Below, in pieces: positions 16,625-23,033 of a stretch of DNA of 23,033 nt (positions are counted from its first letter, which is position 1; each line of letters starts with the position of its first letter). Made by a program: the position numbers and the translations under genes. Source of the stretch: Bacillota bacterium (GTDB lineage Bacteria; Bacillota; Clostridia; Oscillospirales; Ruminococcaceae). The stretch is from assembly GCA_023395435.1 (NCBI GenBank), contig JAEWZG010000028.1:1-23033 (forward strand), given 5' to 3'. A model generated the notes under the pieces. It was given only the letters and a program-made list of their open reading frames with translations, made no database searches and was not told where the DNA came from.

Positions 16625-19600
16625 ATGTCTGTTGATTTAGAGAGAAAATTGCAAAACAAGGTCCTTCACTGGTTAATAGATAAAGAGGAAGACGGTGGTC
16701 TTGGTTATACGTATCTCGGAAATCTAGAGGATCAGAATAACAAACCTATCAGAGAAGATTTGCTAAAGAAGAATCTTGAAAAACGTGGCTATACGAAAGA
16801 ACAGATTTCCAAGGCTGTAACTGAGCTTGTTTCAAAAGCGAGTAATCAAGTAGATAGTCTTTACCAAATCAATAAAGAAGTATATTCCCTGCTTCGCTAT
16901 GGCAAGCAAGGTGTTAAAGACGAGAATAAAAATCGTCAAACAGTCCATTATATCGACTGGAACAATGTCGAGAACAATGATTTTTATGCTGCTGAAGAAG
17001 TAAGTGTTCTCTGCTTTAATCAAATAGAGAGAAAACGCCCTGATGTGGTGCTGTATATAAACGGCATCGCTCTTGGCATATTTGAGTTAAAGCGTTCATG
17101 TGTAAGTATTGGTGAGGGCATTCGTCAGAATCTCACAAACCAAAAAAAAGAGTATATTCAGAATTTCTTTAGTACTACGCAGTTTCTCTTTGCCGGTAAT
17201 GAAGCTGAAGGGCTGAAGTATGGAACAATCGAAACTCCTGAGAAGTATTACCTGAACTGGAAGGAAGATATTAAAGCTACGGACGAACTTTCTTTGACTA
17301 TTAAAGGTATTCAATCTAAGGAGAGAAATAAGCTAAGAGATGGTGTAATTTCTCTTTGTCATAAAGAGAGGTTTCTTTCACTAATCCACGACTTTATTAT
17401 TTTTGATGCTGGAGTGAAAAAGATTGCAAGACATAATCAGTATTTTGCTAATATTGCTGCTAGGAAAAGAATTCTTGCAGGCGAAGGTGGAATAATCTGG
17501 AATACGCAAGGTTCAGGAAAGTCTCTAATTATGGTATGGCTTACAAAATGGGTTATTGAAAATGTAGCAGACAGCCGAGTGGTAATCATCACCGACCGAG
17601 ATGAGCTTGATGACCAAATTGAAAGCCTGTTTATTGATGTAAATGAAAAAGTACGAAGAACAAAAAGCAGTGCTGATTTAAGAGAGATTCTGAATAAAAA
17701 TGATGATTCTATTATCTGCTCTTTGATTCATAAATACGGACATAATGCAGGTAAACAATCTGACGTGGATCAATACCGTAAAGAATTGATAAAAGACCTC
17801 CCTGCTGACTTTAAAGCAAAAGGAAATATTATAGCTTTTATTGACGAGTGCCATCGTACTAACTCGGGAAAATTGCATGAGGCTGTAAAAGTACTGATGC
17901 CTGAAGCATCACTTATTGGTTTTACAGGTACTCCACTACTCAAAAAAGATAAAGTAACGAGTCTTGAGACTTTTGGACCTTACATCCATACTTATAAATT
18001 TGATGAGGGTGTTCAAGATGGTGTTGTTCTTGATTTACGTTATGAAGCAAGAGATGTTGACCAAGACTTATCTAGTAAAGATAAGGTTGATTTATGGTTT
18101 GACAATAAAACCTTAGGTCTTACAGATAGAGCAAAGATACAGCTGAAACAAAGTTGGACTTCAATCAACAAATTATATAGTTCAAAACAAAGACTTGAGA
18201 AAATAGCTAGCGATATCATTTTCGATATGAACTTAAAACCTCGTCTAAAAAATGAGCGTGGTACTGCCATGCTTGTGGCCAACAGTATATATGAGGCTTG
18301 CAGATACTGGGATATTTTTACTAGCAACGGCTTTAACAAGTGTGCTGTTGTAACTTCCTTTGAGCCTTCAACCGCGAGTGTTAGGACAGCTACGAGTGAT
18401 TTAAGTCAAGAGGGCGAAGAAGAATATAAGAAGTCTATTTATGAGCGTATGCTTAAAGGTAAATCGCTGTCTGAATTCGAAAAAGAAGCAAAAGAGCAGT
18501 TCAAAAAAGAACCTGCTAAGATGAAACTTCTTATCGTGGTAGATAAACTTTTAACAGGATTTGATGCTCCAACAGCGACATATCTATATATTGATAAATC
18601 TATGAGGGATCATGACCTTTTCCAGGCTATCTGCCGAGTTAATAGACCAGATGGCGAAGATAAGGACTATGGCTATATCGTAGATTACATGGACTTGTTT
18701 CGTAATGTTCAGCTTGCAGTGGCTGATTATACTGCTGAAGCTTTCGATAGCTTTGATAAGGAAGATGTTGAGGGACTTATAAAGAACCGCTATGACGAAG
18801 CTAAATCTGAGATGGTGGGTGCAATTGCATCGCTGAAAGATCTATTAGAAAATGTAAGCGATCCTAAAGACGATACGGATTATATTGAGTATTTTTGTGG
18901 TGAAAACAGTGAAGATGATGAAAACACTGGTCGCAGAGATATTTTATATACTCTTACAGCCTCGCTAACACGCTCTTTTGCTAACTGCAGTGATAAACTT
19001 GTGAGTGATTATGGCTATTCAGAGGGGCAAGTTAGCAGGCTGAGGAGTGATATTTCAGGCTATAACAAAATAAAAGAAATGGTAAAACTAGCAAGCTGTG
19101 ATTATATCGATTTAAAACCATATGAGGCTGATATGCGATATGTCCTTGATACTTATATACGTGCAGAAGATTCTACAGTTGTAAGTGAACTCGGGAATAT
19201 GTCGTTGGTGGAATTGTTACTTGAAAACACTTCAACAACACCAATAGAGGCCCTGGTACAAGGTCTTCCAGGTAATGAAAATGCTAAAGCAGAAATCATC
19301 GAAAATAACTTGCAGCATGAAATTGTAAAGAAGATGTCATCTAACCAAGTTTATTATGGTAAGTTATCAGAAATGCTCCAAGTACTAATCGACCAGAGAC
19401 GAATAGAGGCTATGAGTTACGAGGAATATTTACGACAAGTTGTTGAGTTGGCACAAGCAATTTTACACCCAGAAGATAGCTTGGATTATCCTGATACTGT
19501 GAAGAATAGCGAGGCTAGAAGAGCCTTTTATGATTATTTTGCGAAGAACGAAAATCTGGCTGTAAATTTGGACAGTGCTATCCTTTCTGCATTACGTCCT

Positions 19601-19750
19601 GATTGGAAAAGGAATTTCCAGAAACAACAAAATATAAGGCTTGCTATTTATGAAAATTTATTGATATATGGTTATGACGAAGATGAAGCAACGGCGGAGA
19701 CCGCTGCAGTCTTCGAAATAACTGAAAGGCAGGCAGAATACGATGTGTAG
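16625..19750 (+). CDS. hsdR: Type I restriction endonuclease subunit
   Basis: HsdR provides ATP-driven DNA translocation and cleavage. The 1041-residue protein shows the PD-ExK nuclease site with Asp140 in RPDVVLYING and Glu154-x-Lys156 in FELKR. The helicase motifs follow: Walker A TQGSGKS (294-300), DECHR (407-411), TGTPLL (434-439), VDKLLTGFDAP (about 639-649) and QAICRVNRP (667-675). All key residues are present, so the subunit should be active. A long C-terminal helical region (about 700-1041) would contact the methylase. A perfect AGGAGG (16611-16616) sits 8 bases before the ATG. It begins 13 bp after hsdS and overlaps the metallopeptidase gene by 8 bases. Confidence 0.96.
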   Translation: MSVDLERKLQNKVLHWLIDKEEDGGLGYTYLGNLEDQNNKPIREDLLKKNLEKRGYTKEQISKAVTELVSKASNQVDSLYQINKEVYSLLRYGKQGVKDENKNRQTVHYIDWNNVENNDFYAAEEVSVLCFNQIERKRPDVVLYINGIALGIFELKRSCVSIGEGIRQNLTNQKKEYIQNFFSTTQFLFAGNEAEGLKYGTIETPEKYYLNWKEDIKATDELSLTIKGIQSKERNKLRDGVISLCHKERFLSLIHDFIIFDAGVKKIARHNQYFANIAARKRILAGEGGIIWNTQGSGKSLIMVWLTKWVIENVADSRVVIITDRDELDDQIESLFIDVNEKVRRTKSSADLREILNKNDDSIICSLIHKYGHNAGKQSDVDQYRKELIKDLPADFKAKGNIIAFIDECHRTNSGKLHEAVKVLMPEASLIGFTGTPLLKKDKVTSLETFGPYIHTYKFDEGVQDGVVLDLRYEARDVDQDLSSKDKVDLWFDNKTLGLTDRAKIQLKQSWTSINKLYSSKQRLEKIASDIIFDMNLKPRLKNERGTAMLVANSIYEACRYWDIFTSNGFNKCAVVTSFEPSTASVRTATSDLSQEGEEEYKKSIYERMLKGKSLSEFEKEAKEQFKKEPAKMKLLIVVDKLLTGFDAPTATYLYIDKSMRDHDLFQAICRVNRPDGEDKDYGYIVDYMDLFRNVQLAVADYTAEAFDSFDKEDVEGLIKNRYDEAKSEMVGAIASLKDLLENVSDPKDDTDYIEYFCGENSEDDENTGRRDILYTLTASLTRSFANCSDKLVSDYGYSEGQVSRLRSDISGYNKIKEMVKLASCDYIDLKPYEADMRYVLDTYIRAEDSTVVSELGNMSLVELLLENTSTTPIEALVQGLPGNENAKAEIIENNLQHEIVKKMSSNQVYYGKLSEMLQVLIDQRRIEAMSYEEYLRQVVELAQAILHPEDSLDYPDTVKNSEARRAFYDYFAKNENLAVNLDSAILSALRPDWKRNFQKQQNIRLAIYENLLIYGYDEDEATAETAAVFEITERQAEYDV

Positions 19751-20495
19751 TGAAGAAGTAATTGGTGGTATGCCAGTTGAAATTATTAAAAAGAAAAACC
19801 TTAAAAATCTATATATCAGGGTAAATCCACCAGAAGGTAGTATAACAGTTAGTACTCCTAGTGATTATCCTGATGAAGAGATAAGGCTTTTTGTATTAAA
19901 AAAAATGCCAGAAATCACTAAGGTAAGAGACAGGATGCTGTCACAGGCGCGTCAAACTGAGAGAGAATATGTTTCAGGAGAATCCCATTTCCTGTGGGGA
20001 AAGCCATATCGGCTACAAGTTGTCTATGAAGGAAACAAATACGAAATTTCAAAACTACCAAACAAGATAATATTGACTGCTCCCGAAAGATCAACTAAAG
20101 AATCAAGGGAGAGGGCATTCAATGAATGGTACAGAGAAGAACTTAAACGAGTGTTGGATGGGGTTGTTTCAAGGTGTGAAACAAAAACAAACCTCCATGC
20201 TAATGAGTACAAAATTAAGAATATGAAAACTAAGTGGGGTACATGCAATATTGATAAAAAAAGAATATGGATTAATCTACAGCTAGCCAAGAAACCAATA
20301 GAATGTCTTGAATATGTTGTTATCCATGAACTGGTACACTTGTTAGAAAAGAATCACACCCATAGATTCAATTCACTTGTGGAGGAGTTCTACCCTACCT
20401 GGAAAGAGGCAAGAAAGTTATTGTCAGAGTTGCCTTTGGATCATATTGAAAAAGGAGAACAGGTAGATTATGAAGAGGAAGATAACTCCAAGTGA
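19743..20495 (+). CDS. YgjP/DUF45-type zinc metallopeptidase
   Basis: A 250-residue protein of the YgjP-like (DUF45, SprT-related) zinc metallopeptidases. The active site is HELVHLLEKNHTHRF at 195-209, with the HExxH zinc ligands and a downstream histidine. The preceding TKWGTCNIDKKRIWINLQL at about 163-181 is the family's second hallmark. The N-terminal half (KKNLKNLYIRVNPPEGSITV, WGKPYRLQV) has the usual beta-rich fold. Genes of this family are frequently found directly after hsdR, which suggests a role in turnover or control of the restriction complex, but the substrate is unknown. The start overlaps the hsdR stop (ATGTGTAG); an alternative ATG lies nine codons in. The end overlaps the next gene by 26 bases. 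Confidence 0.9.
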   Translation: MCSEEVIGGMPVEIIKKKNLKNLYIRVNPPEGSITVSTPSDYPDEEIRLFVLKKMPEITKVRDRMLSQARQTEREYVSGESHFLWGKPYRLQVVYEGNKYEISKLPNKIILTAPERSTKESRERAFNEWYREELKRVLDGVVSRCETKTNLHANEYKIKNMKTKWGTCNIDKKRIWINLQLAKKPIECLEYVVIHELVHLLEKNHTHRFNSLVEEFYPTWKEARKLLSELPLDHIEKGEQVDYEEEDNSK

Positions 20496-22056
20496 TGTAT
20501 TCGATATCAATAAAAAATCAGGTGCTCTAATTCTTGGAAAGAATCGTCTTGATGACTATGCTACAAAATTTCTGACTAAATACTGTAAACAGGCATTGGT
20601 TGAACCGATGCCTCTTCCGGTTGATGACATTCTTAAGGATATGGGGCTTACTGTTCAAGAAGTTTATTTATCAAGCGACCTAGATGTTTTTGGATGTTGT
20701 TTACTTTTGGATGCAGATGTTGATATATATGACAGGGAAACAGGTAAATATTTATCAACTTCCTTCAGTGCTGGAACAGTATTAATTGACCCTTTGTCCG
20801 AGTCTTTATATGGTGAAGGCTCGAAAAGAAATACGCTCATTCATGAAGCACTACACTGGGAAAAAGATAAAACATATTTTCAAATTCTTAAGGTTAAAAA
20901 TAAAAATGAATCTGAAAAATTATATCCAATTTTATGCCGACAATCCGAGACTTTCTTTACACCACCAGAGGGTAAGAACACAAAAGAAAATGAAGTTCGA
21001 TGGTTGGAATGGCAAGCACATAGATTAGCTCCTAGAGTCCTGATGCCCAAAAATTGCTTCAAAAGGAAAGCGTTAGAGTTTATTGAGCAGTATAAAGCAT
21101 CTGGTGAAAATACAATATACTCTTGTGACACCTTGATTGAGGATTTAAGCAGCTTCTTTATAACGTCAAGGCTATCAGTAAAATATAGATTGATTGAAGT
21201 TGGTTTAGAGGATATCATATCAGAATTCTCTGATTACAATGATGTATATGAAGAAATCAATAGTAATCAAGATTTTGTTAGATTAACTCCAGTTGAAGCA
21301 TTGAAAATAATTGATTCAGATTCAACTCTACAGAACTGGATAACAGAGAGACATTTTGTATACGCTGACGGATACTTTGTACTTGCCAACAGCCAATATG
21401 TTACACAAAAAGATGGAAAACTCTTTTTAACGCCAAAGGCAAAGAAAAATCTCTCTAAATGTGTTATCAATATTCGTGAACAGAATTTTGTAACATACAC
21501 TAATACTTACAAAGACTTGCTTGGGTATACGGTCCTTAAGAAGGTTGAAGGCATTGATAGTAGACTTCTTACGTTTCATCCTAAGTACCAATCCCCTTTA
21601 CTGAATGAACCTGAAGAAACATATCAAGCATTTTCTCAGCAGCTAGCTTCTTATAATGAGGAGGAAGAAATTGAACTCATTAAGTTGCTTGGTGACCCTA
21701 CCAAAACACTATGTAATTGTCTGTGGTTTTTGATGGAAAATAGAAAGTGGAATTATCCTGATAAGTTTAATGAAGAGACAGGAATCCACAAAAATTATCA
21801 TGGTAGAATAAAAAATGATAAAGCCAACAATATGACAACGAACGTGTTGATGGCCATCTGTGTTGGTATGCAGTTATGCACGAGGATTACGCAAAAGCTG
21901 TTTGATAAATCAAATAATAAACTAGATTATTATAAAGATCCCGATAAGACTTATATTCGTATTATGGATACTATGCCAGGGCTTTCGCTTGATGATTTCA
22001 ATGGTATTCTAGAGCAATGTGGTATTCAGGAACTAGGTAGTGAAATAAAAGAATAA
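20470..22056 (+). CDS. ImmA/IrrE-family metallopeptidase with C-terminal helix-turn-helix
   Basis: A 528-residue protein. Residues about 30-230 form an ImmA/IrrE (COG2856)-type peptidase: LIHEALHWEKD at 123-133 supplies HExxH, and EWQAHRLAPRVLMP (180-193) supplies the usual downstream Glu and the 'LMP' motif. A linker of about 170 residues follows. The C-terminus (about 425-528) looks like a helix-turn-helix: TGIHKNYHGRIKNDKANNMT, then VLMAICVGMQLC, then a tail ending FNGILEQCGIQELG. ImmA and IrrE cleave repressors in mobile elements and in the radiation response. Here peptidase and DNA-binding parts share one chain, with the peptidase first, opposite to the common order. It closes the operon and overlaps the previous gene. 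Confidence 0.82.
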   Translation: MKRKITPSDVFDINKKSGALILGKNRLDDYATKFLTKYCKQALVEPMPLPVDDILKDMGLTVQEVYLSSDLDVFGCCLLLDADVDIYDRETGKYLSTSFSAGTVLIDPLSESLYGEGSKRNTLIHEALHWEKDKTYFQILKVKNKNESEKLYPILCRQSETFFTPPEGKNTKENEVRWLEWQAHRLAPRVLMPKNCFKRKALEFIEQYKASGENTIYSCDTLIEDLSSFFITSRLSVKYRLIEVGLEDIISEFSDYNDVYEEINSNQDFVRLTPVEALKIIDSDSTLQNWITERHFVYADGYFVLANSQYVTQKDGKLFLTPKAKKNLSKCVINIREQNFVTYTNTYKDLLGYTVLKKVEGIDSRLLTFHPKYQSPLLNEPEETYQAFSQQLASYNEEEEIELIKLLGDPTKTLCNCLWFLMENRKWNYPDKFNEETGIHKNYHGRIKNDKANNMTTNVLMAICVGMQLCTRITQKLFDKSNNKLDYYKDPDKTYIRIMDTMPGLSLDDFNGILEQCGIQELGSEIKE

Positions 22057-22066
22057 ATAAGTTGAT

Positions 22067-22081
22067 AACTCGATGAGTTGG
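22067..22081 (+). promoter_or_regulatory. Dyad related to the downstream operator
   Basis: AACTC-GAT-GAGTTGG lies between the peptidase stop and the terminator. It matches the dyad at 22155-22169 (AACTC-AAC-GAGTTGG) in all but two of 15 bases, the differences falling in the loop. It has no T-tract, so it is not itself a terminator. Confidence 0.45.
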
Positions 22082-22084
22082 TTT

Positions 22085-22110
22085 AGGACCCCGAAAGGGG
22101 TTCTTTTTTT
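22085..22110 (+). terminator. Terminator of the restriction operon
   Basis: ACCCC (22088-22092) and GGGGT (22097-22101) close a GAAA tetraloop, extended by further pairs on both sides, and are followed by CTTTTTTT. It marks the end of the defence operon. Confidence 0.93.
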
Positions 22111-22152
22111 ATACCCAAATTTAGAAAAGACTGATAAATAGACAAATTTGGC

Positions 22153-22169
22153 CCAACTCAACGAGTTGG
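22153..22169 (+). promoter_or_regulatory. Perfect 7-bp dyad, candidate operator
   Basis: CCAACTC and GAGTTGG flank AAC. Its right arm overlaps the predicted -35 box at 22166-22171, a position suited to repression. An additional inverted repeat, CCAAATTT/AAATTTGG (22115-22122 with 22144-22151), lies just upstream. Confidence 0.5.
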
Positions 22170-22193
22170 TCGTGAAATTTTGAAACCTATTAT
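22166..22193 (+). promoter_or_regulatory. Candidate promoter of the sigma-like gene leader
   Basis: TTGGTC (22166-22171) and TATTAT (22188-22193) are 16 bp apart. The transcript would start near 22200 and carry a leader of about 230 nt before the sigma-like gene. Confidence 0.45.
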
Positions 22194-22257
22194 ATTTATA
22201 AATGTAAGGGACAAGCCTTACAAAAATATAAATGCGTCTAAAGCTGGCCAGCAGAAG

Positions 22258-22333
22258 ACGGCGGATACATAAATGATTCGAAGATAGCCAATGACAGGCT
22301 GTTGGGTGAAATTTATGCTCCTCCGTTTTATTT
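22258..22333 (+). terminator. Long leader hairpin with T-rich tail, possible attenuator
   Basis: The segment 22258-22274 pairs with 22311-22326 through ACGG/CCGT, GGA/TCC and a 7-bp CATAAAT/ATTTATG block, with an inner AGCC/GGCT. TTTTATTT follows at once. Upstream, 22203-22225 can form GTAAGG/CCTTAC, and GCTGGCCAGC (22243-22252) is a perfect 10-bp palindrome enclosed by CGTCT/AGACG. The layout fits transcription attenuation in a long leader, as known for Tn916-type elements, but no antiterminator was identified. Confidence 0.5.
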
Positions 22334-22362
22334 CCTATACATATTTTTAGGAGGTAACTCTG

Positions 22363-22452
22363 TTGGTCATTGTTTTCCAAAGATTCATTAGTTCTCCGCT
22401 GTCTTCCAGGACGGGATTAGGAGAATCTAATGAGATTATCAATCAGATATGA
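22363..22452 (+). CDS. Possible 29-residue leader peptide overlapping the sigma-like gene
   Basis: A TTG codon lies 8 bases after a perfect AGGAGG (22349-22354). Its frame encodes MVIVFQRFISSPLSSRTGLG and nine further residues, and stops at 22450-22452, inside the next gene. No ATG is available in this frame. The main support is the strong binding site, which otherwise has no gene, and the position of the frame across the hairpin that hides the next start codon. It may be a regulatory leader rather than a working protein. Confidence 0.35.
   Translation: MVIVFQRFISSPLSSRTGLGESNEIINQI
22384..22434 (+). promoter_or_regulatory. Hairpin hiding the ribosome binding site and start of the sigma-like gene
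   Basis: CATTAGTTCTCC (22386-22397) pairs with GGAGAATCTAATG (22420-22432): 12 base pairs with one bulged U at 22426, extendable by one or two pairs. The binding site AGGAGA and the ATG at 22430 are both in the stem. Translation of the frame from 22363 would pass through the left arm and open it. Confidence 0.65.
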
Positions 22453-22948
22453 GAACCAGTTTCAAAGCATCGAACTCAATGAGGAAGAAACTCAGGAGAT
22501 GTGGGTCAGTCTTTCACTTGAAGGTGAAAATCTTGAAAAGGAAAAATTAATCCAAAAAACATTCGATGAAAAGTTCAACAAGCCGGAGTACAACATCTGG
22601 CACAGAGAAACCAGACACTTAACAACTCCTAAGGAGCGCTTCAATGACGATGGTGATGAATACGATACCTCGGAACCACTTATGAAAGAAGTTGCGGACG
22701 ACAGGATTTTTAGAAAAGACGAAATTGAGCGTGCTTATCAGGATGATTATGAAGGTGTCTGCAAATGGATACGTACCGCTCTTGGCAAAAAGCAGGACTG
22801 GGCAGATATGTTCATTGCAGTACGCATTGACGGTATGTCGATTCGAGAATATGCCAGTTTCATAGGTGCTGATGAAAACAACATTACTCAGAAATTAAAG
22901 CGGGCAACAAAGAAATTACAAGAAGAATATGAAAACCGTCAGATTTGA
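22430..22948 (+). CDS. Sigma-70-like regulator of a conjugative element
   Basis: The 172-residue product begins MRLSIRYENQFQSIELNEEE, a start I associate with the sigma-factor-like ORFs of Tn1549/Tn916-type conjugative elements. Conserved features are WVSLSLEGE, KFNKPEYNIWHRETRH, an acidic middle (DDGDEYDTSEPLMKEVADDR), and a C-terminal helix-turn-helix at about 124-167 (DMFIAVRIDGMSIREYASF, then NITQKLKRATKKL) like sigma region 4. No region 2 is evident, so it may be a DNA-binding regulator rather than a full sigma factor. AGGAGA precedes the ATG, but both are buried in a hairpin. It follows the restriction operon after a terminator and is probably the first visible gene of a separate mobile element. 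Confidence 0.72.
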   Translation: MRLSIRYENQFQSIELNEEETQEMWVSLSLEGENLEKEKLIQKTFDEKFNKPEYNIWHRETRHLTTPKERFNDDGDEYDTSEPLMKEVADDRIFRKDEIERAYQDDYEGVCKWIRTALGKKQDWADMFIAVRIDGMSIREYASFIGADENNITQKLKRATKKLQEEYENRQI

Positions 22949-23005
22949 CCTTCTCCCAAGGCTACTAGGTAGGAGGTCAAGACCTCCAAAAAAACACAAG
23001 GAGGT
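22945..23005 (+). promoter_or_regulatory. Four-segment RNA switch before the last gene
   Basis: Segment 1 TTGACC (22945-22950, plus TCC at 22954-22956) can pair with segment 2 GGAGGTCAA (22972-22980). Segment 2 can instead pair with segment 3 GACCTCC (22981-22987). Segment 3 can pair with segment 4 GGAGGT (23000-23005), the ribosome binding site of the next gene. Pairing 1:2 plus 3:4 hides that site, while 2:3 frees it. The sigma-like gene's stop codon (22946-22948) lies inside segment 1, so a terminating ribosome would favour the open form. Confidence 0.5.
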
Positions 23006-23012
23006 AATTCGA

Positions 23013-23033
23013 ATGGAATTACAAGTTTACAAA
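23013..23033 (+). CDS. Start of an unidentified gene (MELQVYK...)
   Basis: Seven codons reach the window edge: MELQVYK. The start is supported by AAGGAGGT 7-8 bases upstream. The beginning resembles BRO-type phage antirepressors, several of which start MELQV, but seven residues cannot identify a family. It probably belongs to the same mobile element as the sigma-like gene. Confidence 0.5.

Overview
The window looks like chromosomal DNA of an AT-rich Firmicute. The closest fit is a Ruminococcus-like member of the Oscillospiraceae. This rests on the order recJ - bifunctional rel - metallo-beta-lactamase fold hydrolase - hemZ, the strong AGGAGG-type ribosome binding sites and the radical-SAM HemZ. 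It is an inference from gene content, since no rRNA or tRNA is present.

Region 1 (1-1600, minus strand) is the head of a purine operon read leftwards: purE, purC and the first 11 codons of purF. Before purE lies a leader of about 170 nt. It can fold into a closed three-way junction inside a long outer stem and ends in an intrinsic terminator just before the purE ribosome binding site. It could be a separate small RNA (6S-like) or an attenuating leader. Region 2 (1770-3220, minus) is a two-gene membrane unit, an NfeD-like protein followed by an SPFH protein, closed by a strong terminator. Region 3 (3350-12310, plus) is housekeeping: recJ, rel, an MBL-fold hydrolase, then a 340-bp non-coding stretch full of inverted repeats, then hemZ and rlmD. 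A very AT-rich SMI1/KNR4 (SUKH)-like gene sits between hemZ and rlmD as a probable acquired gene.

Region 4 (12340-22110, plus) is a compact defence operon. It holds a Phd/YefM-like antitoxin with no toxin beside it, a long HsdM, HsdS, HsdR, a YgjP/DUF45-type zinc metallopeptidase, and a protein with an N-terminal ImmA/IrrE-type peptidase and a C-terminal helix-turn-helix. Most of the last five genes overlap or nearly touch. The control region in front has two 16-bp direct repeats, a related inverted half-site, a 26-bp imperfect palindrome and a good sigma-A-type promoter. The operon ends in a strong terminator. I read it as a type I restriction-modification system with built-in regulatory or proteolytic partners.

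Region 5 (22111-23033, plus) looks like part of an integrative conjugative element. It has an operator-like dyad on a promoter, a long leader, a sigma-factor-like gene and the start of one more gene. The leader has a terminator-type hairpin, then a short TTG-started ORF, then a 12-bp hairpin that buries the ribosome binding site and start codon of the sigma-like gene. At the 3' end of that gene, four short segments can form two exclusive structures that would hide or free the ribosome binding site of the next gene. This nested translational control is the least expected structure in the window.

I saw no CRISPR array, tRNA, rRNA, transposase or integrase. The element boundaries are not visible.
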